Part shown: in pieces, positions 21,346-64,000 of the stretch | Numbering within the stretch: position 1 is the stretch's first letter | Layout: every line of letters starts with the position of its first letter | Assembly (NCBI GenBank): GCA_963383645.1 | Contig: OY726559.1 | Location: 118,585,905 to 118,649,904, forward strand | Origin: Muscardinus avellanarius | Lineage: Eukaryota; Chordata; Mammalia; Rodentia; Gliridae | Length of the DNA stretch: 64,000 nucleotides | Direction of reading: 5' to 3' | The notes under the pieces: model-generated | Databases searched by the model: none | What the model was told of the DNA's origin: nothing | The model's input: the letters and a program-made list of their open reading frames with translations, nothing else | Translations under genes and position numbers: made by a program

Positions 21346-22136
21346 AGCCTGGGGAGGGAGGAAGTGTCCTTTGGAGAGGAGAACTAGAGTTTAAATAGAG
21401 TCTGGCTTGGGAAGGAAGTAATTTATGACTTGCCCCAGCTCCCCCTTCCCCTAGCTTCCTTTAAGTCAACAAATACTGGCTCCCCTTCTGCGTGGAAGGT
21501 CCTGCGCTGCTTGCACACCGCCTTAGACGGGAGCCAGGGCTTAGTGAAACATCAGGCAGAGGGACCCATAAAAAATAACCCTCCAAAGTAATTTTCAGAT
21601 TCTAGAGCAGATGCCTGTGGGCTGTAGAACCTTCTCTGCCTGTCTGCTCCTTAAGATGTTACATAAATTTCTGGCCGTCTCCCTGTTATTAAGCGACACT
21701 CCTGCGCAGCTTCAAGGGCTCCGCCCCGCCCCACTCACCCTGGGCGCGCCCCCGGCCCCAGGCTGGTCTCTCTCACCAGGTGAACCTCAAGGCACCTGAT
21801 TTCAGATTCCTGTGGGGCTTTTGCCAAAAGCTTAAGTGAGAAATCAGAATAAGCACTTCTGGAGCCTTTACACATTTTTATAGCACTGTCTCCTCCAGTG
21901 AGCTTGACACCACCATATACACAGACCACAAAAATAACTCGCGGGCCAGTTTCTCTCTTTGGTGGAGATAAGGTACTGGGAGGACTCATGATGGGGACAC
22001 CTCTCCAGTGATGTTTCTGTGCAACACTCCACTTTCTACTTTAATAAATGTATTATACTTTAATATAGATTATATACTTTAGTGTGTTATATATACTTTA
22101 ATAATTAAACGATATATATACTTAAGAAATACATAT
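21346..22136. other. Single-copy intergenic block between VPS45 and PLEKHO1
   Basis: SINE-free, with an AT-rich palindromic patch (22040-22110, tatactttaatatag repeats) at its end. No gene is recognised. It could hold PLEKHO1 distal regulatory sites. Confidence 0.4.
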
Positions 22137-22308
22137 CTTTTTTGAGTACTAGGGATTGAATCCAGAGGTGCCCTACTTTCAGTCTTTTTTATCTTTTATT
22201 TTGAAACAGGGTCTCACTAGGTTGCTGAGGCTGTCCTCAAACCTTTGATCCTCCTGTCTCAGCCTCCCAAGTGCTGGGATTACAGGCATGTGCTGCCAGA
22301 CTTGGCTT
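22137..22308 (-). repeat. Old SINE
   Basis: Diverged minus copy from gagtactagggattgaat to tgctgccagacttggc. Confidence 0.75.
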
Positions 22309-22525
22309 GATCGAATATTTTATAAGCAACTCCGCTTATGGGAGAAAGAAGGAAGTGGTCAGAGGCAAAAACTTGTGACTTGCTGTTTGAAAAATTTACT
22401 GAGCAGAAACTGTTTTCTGAGCAATTGTTTAAAAACAAATATCCTTGACTTTTATATGTGGGGCATAGGGGTTGCACTTGGGCATTTCAATCTATGGGGG
22501 AAAAGGTTATTAAAAGTATACAAGA

Positions 22526-22740
22526 GGCAGGCGTGGTGGCGCATGCTTGTAATCCCAGCATTTGGGAGGCTGAGACTGGAGGATCGCGGTTCGCAGACAG
22601 CCTCAGCTACTTAGTGAGGCCCTCTGCAACTCACTGAAACCCGGTATTCAAAATAAAGACTAAAAAATAGGGCAGGAGGTGTAGCTCAGAGGTCGAATGC
22701 CCCTGGGTTCCATCCCCAGACCCGCAAAAAAAAAAAAAAA
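22526..22740 (+). repeat. Composite SINE, type A, with target-site duplication
   Basis: Flanked by an exact 14-base duplication, aaaagtatacaaga, at 22512-22525 and 22741-22754. Confidence 0.93.
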
Positions 22741-22756
22741 AAAAGTATACAAGACC

Positions 22757-22938
22757 TTGCCAGGTGCAGGTGGTGCACGCTTGTAATCCCCGCGCTTGGG
22801 AGGCGGAGACAGGAGGATCGTGCAGGTTCAAAGCCAGCCGCACTGTTTCCAAAAAAAAAAAAAAAAAAAGTATAAAAATAGGTCTGGGAGTATAGCCCGG
22901 AGGTAGAAGGGCTTCCAGGAACCCCAGTACCACCAAAC
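22757..22938 (+). repeat. Composite SINE, type C
   Basis: Shortened 7SL half, then the ggtctgggagtatagcccgg and gggcttccaggaacccc ID half. Confidence 0.88.
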
Positions 22939-22987
22939 AAACAAAAATTACAAACTACCTCAAGAACTTATTAAAAAATGAGGGACT

Positions 22988-23186
22988 AGCCGGGCGTGGT
23001 GGCGCACGCTTGTAATCCCAGCATTCGGGAGGCTGAGACCTGGAGGATCGCGGTTCGCGGACAGCCTCAGCTACTTAGTGAGGCCCTCTGCAACTCAGTG
23101 AGACCCGGTTTCAAAATAAAGAATAAAAAATAGGGTAGGGGGTTTAGCTCGGAGGTCAAATGCCTCTGGGTTCCATCCCCAGACCT

Positions 23187-23217
<31 letters not shown>
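22988..23217 (+). repeat. Composite SINE, type A, with target-site duplication
   Basis: Flanked by aatgagggact at 22977-22987 and 23218-23228, exact. It has an A31 tail. Confidence 0.93.
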
Positions 23218-23221
<4 letters not shown>

Positions 23222-23399
23222 AGGGACTGCAGAGGGAGGCGGACGCTTGAGCTTTCAGGGTTCCCAGTTTCCTGCACTACTGATTAGTGCAGAGGATGGA
23301 CAGGAATCCAATCATTTTGCAAAGTACATTTTTATCCCCAAATTGGAGACAGGAATTGATTTTATTTACTATGATTAGTCAAATTATAGCAAATGATTT

Positions 23400-23622
23400 T
23401 TTATTTTTAATTAATTTATTTTTGCGGTACTGGGATGGAACCCAGAGGTTTTCTTCCCCTGGGCTATACTCCTAGACCTATTTTCTATTTTATTTGGAAA
23501 CAGGGTCTCACTAAGTTGCTGAGAGCCTCACTAAGCAGCTGAGGCTGGCTTCGAACCTGTGCGATCCTCCTGTCTCAGCCTCCCAAGCGCGGAGATCGCA
23601 AGCGTGCGCCACCACGCCTGGC
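23400..23622 (-). repeat. Composite SINE, type B
   Basis: Full minus copy from tttttgcggtactgggatgg to gccaccacgcctggc. Confidence 0.88.
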
Positions 23623-23624
23623 CT

Positions 23625-23800
23625 ATAGCAAATGGTTACTATGCACCAATGTTTTAAGCACTTCACGTGCAGTATCTCATTTCATTTCATCCTCATAATA
23701 CTATGAAGAAGGTATCACTCTCATTTTATGCCCTAGGAGGCTAGAGTACATTCCCAGTGCCACATAAATAAGACACAGGTTTGACCTCATACAGAGACTA
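23625..23800 (+). repeat. MIR fragment
   Basis: MIR-like ctatgcaccaatgttttaag, then tctcatttcatttcatcctc, ggtatcactctcattttatg and agacacaggtttgacctc. Confidence 0.7.
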
Positions 23801-24061
23801 TTTATCAACAGACAAGAAAAGTTTAAAGATATGCGTGCGCCCTGTCGAGAGCCAGGGAGAGACTGACTTGGTCCTTTTGCGCCGTGGTCTGAGGCTGCCT
23901 TCATTTCCTGGTGTTACTGATGCCATCACTTTGGAGAGAGGCACAGGGACGCTGGGTTTATTATTGCCTCGGCATGGTTAATATCCTTCAGGTGGAGCTG
24001 AACGTCCTCCCCTCGTGAATTCCCATCAATGGATCCCAAAGACATAAAACCCAGTCACTGG

Positions 24062-24547
24062 TATCTTTTCACAAAATGAATTTTATTATGGTCATACATG
24101 ATTTCTCGGTACCACAGAAAACTGCAACGTTGGGACAAATAATTTGGGGATGGCTCTCTAAAGAAGCACGGGAGTCTCCAGAAACGAGCTCCTTGGGAAT
24201 GTGGTTAATGGAAAGAAAGAGGAGGGTGGAGGGCGGACAGGACGGGAGGAGGGCGTGTCCTCACCCACTGCTCCGCAGCGCTCTCCCGCTGAAGACCCTT
24301 TCCCAAGAAAGACCCCGAGAAACCATCAGACACCCACATGACTGTGCTATCAAATGCACAAGGATACGCGCACTGATGTCGTAAAGAAACCACAAGAAAA
24401 GTGGGTTGGGAGAGCACGCCCAGGGAGGCGTGCTCAGCTCCTCCCTGGGCGTCGAGTGCCTGGGCCACGTGAGGTGGGTCATCAGCCCTGCGGGCAGTGG
24501 CTCGCGGTGCTCCATCCCTCCGTCCTCCACCCCTGTCTCCAGCTCTT
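24062..24547 (-). terminator. VPS45: VPS45 3' UTR and poly(A) signal
   Basis: A canonical AATAAA lies on the minus strand at 24087-24082. It is followed downstream (about 24060-24035) by a T/G-rich stretch suited to CstF binding. The UTR is about 480 bases, single-copy and SINE-free. The exact cleavage base is inferred. Confidence 0.7.
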
Positions 24548-63772
<39,225 letters not shown>

Positions 63773-63829
63773 TTAATTTTTGACTGAAGAATAGGCATAA
63801 ATAAAGAAGAAATTAAAAAGCAAAGAGAC

Positions 63830-64000
63830 AGCTAGGCGTGGTGGCACATGATTGTAATCCCAGCATTCGGGAGGCTGAGACAGGAGGATTGCAGTTTGCG
63901 GACAGCCTCAGCTACTTAGTGAGGCCCTCTGCAACTCAGTGAGATACGGTTTCAAAATAAAGAAGAAAAAACAGGGCAGGGGCTGTAGCTCTGAGGTCGA
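63830..64000 (+). repeat. Composite SINE, type A, cut by window edge
   Basis: Begins gctaggcgtggtggcaca and runs off the right edge inside the ID half. It lies in the VPS45 intron upstream of the exon at 63572-63739. Confidence 0.88.

Noticed and set aside
18492..24061. A third gene between VPS45 and PLEKHO1
   Set aside because: I found only SINEs, MIRs, microsatellites and single-copy sequence without a recognisable exon.

Overview
The window is nuclear DNA from a mammal, almost certainly a rodent. It carries two split protein-coding genes with canonical GT-AG introns, a CpG-island promoter, MIR, L2 and L1 fossils, and a very dense load of one composite SINE. Each SINE is a B1-like 7SL-derived half fused to an ID-like, tRNA-derived half (B1-dID architecture). 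As I recall the families, this points to the squirrel-related clade (squirrels, mountain beaver, dormice). I cannot name the species by eye. There is no sign of bacterial, plasmid or phage DNA.

Both genes lie on the minus strand, head to tail. VPS45 enters from the right edge: six exons between 63739 and 24548 encode the C-terminal 258 residues, and the 5' part lies outside the window. Its poly(A) signal is at 24082-24087. After about 6 kb of intergenic DNA comes complete PLEKHO1: six exons between 17556 and 3862, 410 codons, all introns phase 0. It starts in a CpG island at about 16740-17950, and a likely poly(A) signal lies at 3372-3377. The VPS45-PLEKHO1 order and orientation match the human 1q21 neighbourhood as I remember it.

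Layout: 1-3350, SINEs downstream of PLEKHO1. 3350-17950, PLEKHO1, with a G-rich minisatellite in intron 1. 17955-18490, a pure CCTT-type polypyrimidine tract just upstream of the promoter. 18490-24060, intergenic SINEs and MIRs. 24060-63739, the VPS45 3' half, with two introns over 13 kb and one of 10 kb. 63740-64000, the next VPS45 intron.

The two genes do not form an operon or an obvious shared pathway. VPS45 is a Sec1/Munc18 protein of endosome/TGN SNARE fusion. PLEKHO1 (CKIP-1) is a PH-domain adaptor of CK2, AKT and actin-capping signalling. I found no convincing new biological system. The most interesting material is regulatory or repeat-related: three SINE subfamilies that differ in which Pol III B box survives, SINE-in-SINE nests with readable target-site duplications, a very short polyadenylated retrocopy, the G-rich and polypurine tracts around the PLEKHO1 promoter, and a few candidate elements in VPS45 introns. 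SINE coordinates are by eye, good to roughly 5-20 bases. SINE subfamily labels A, B and C are mine and are defined in the findings.
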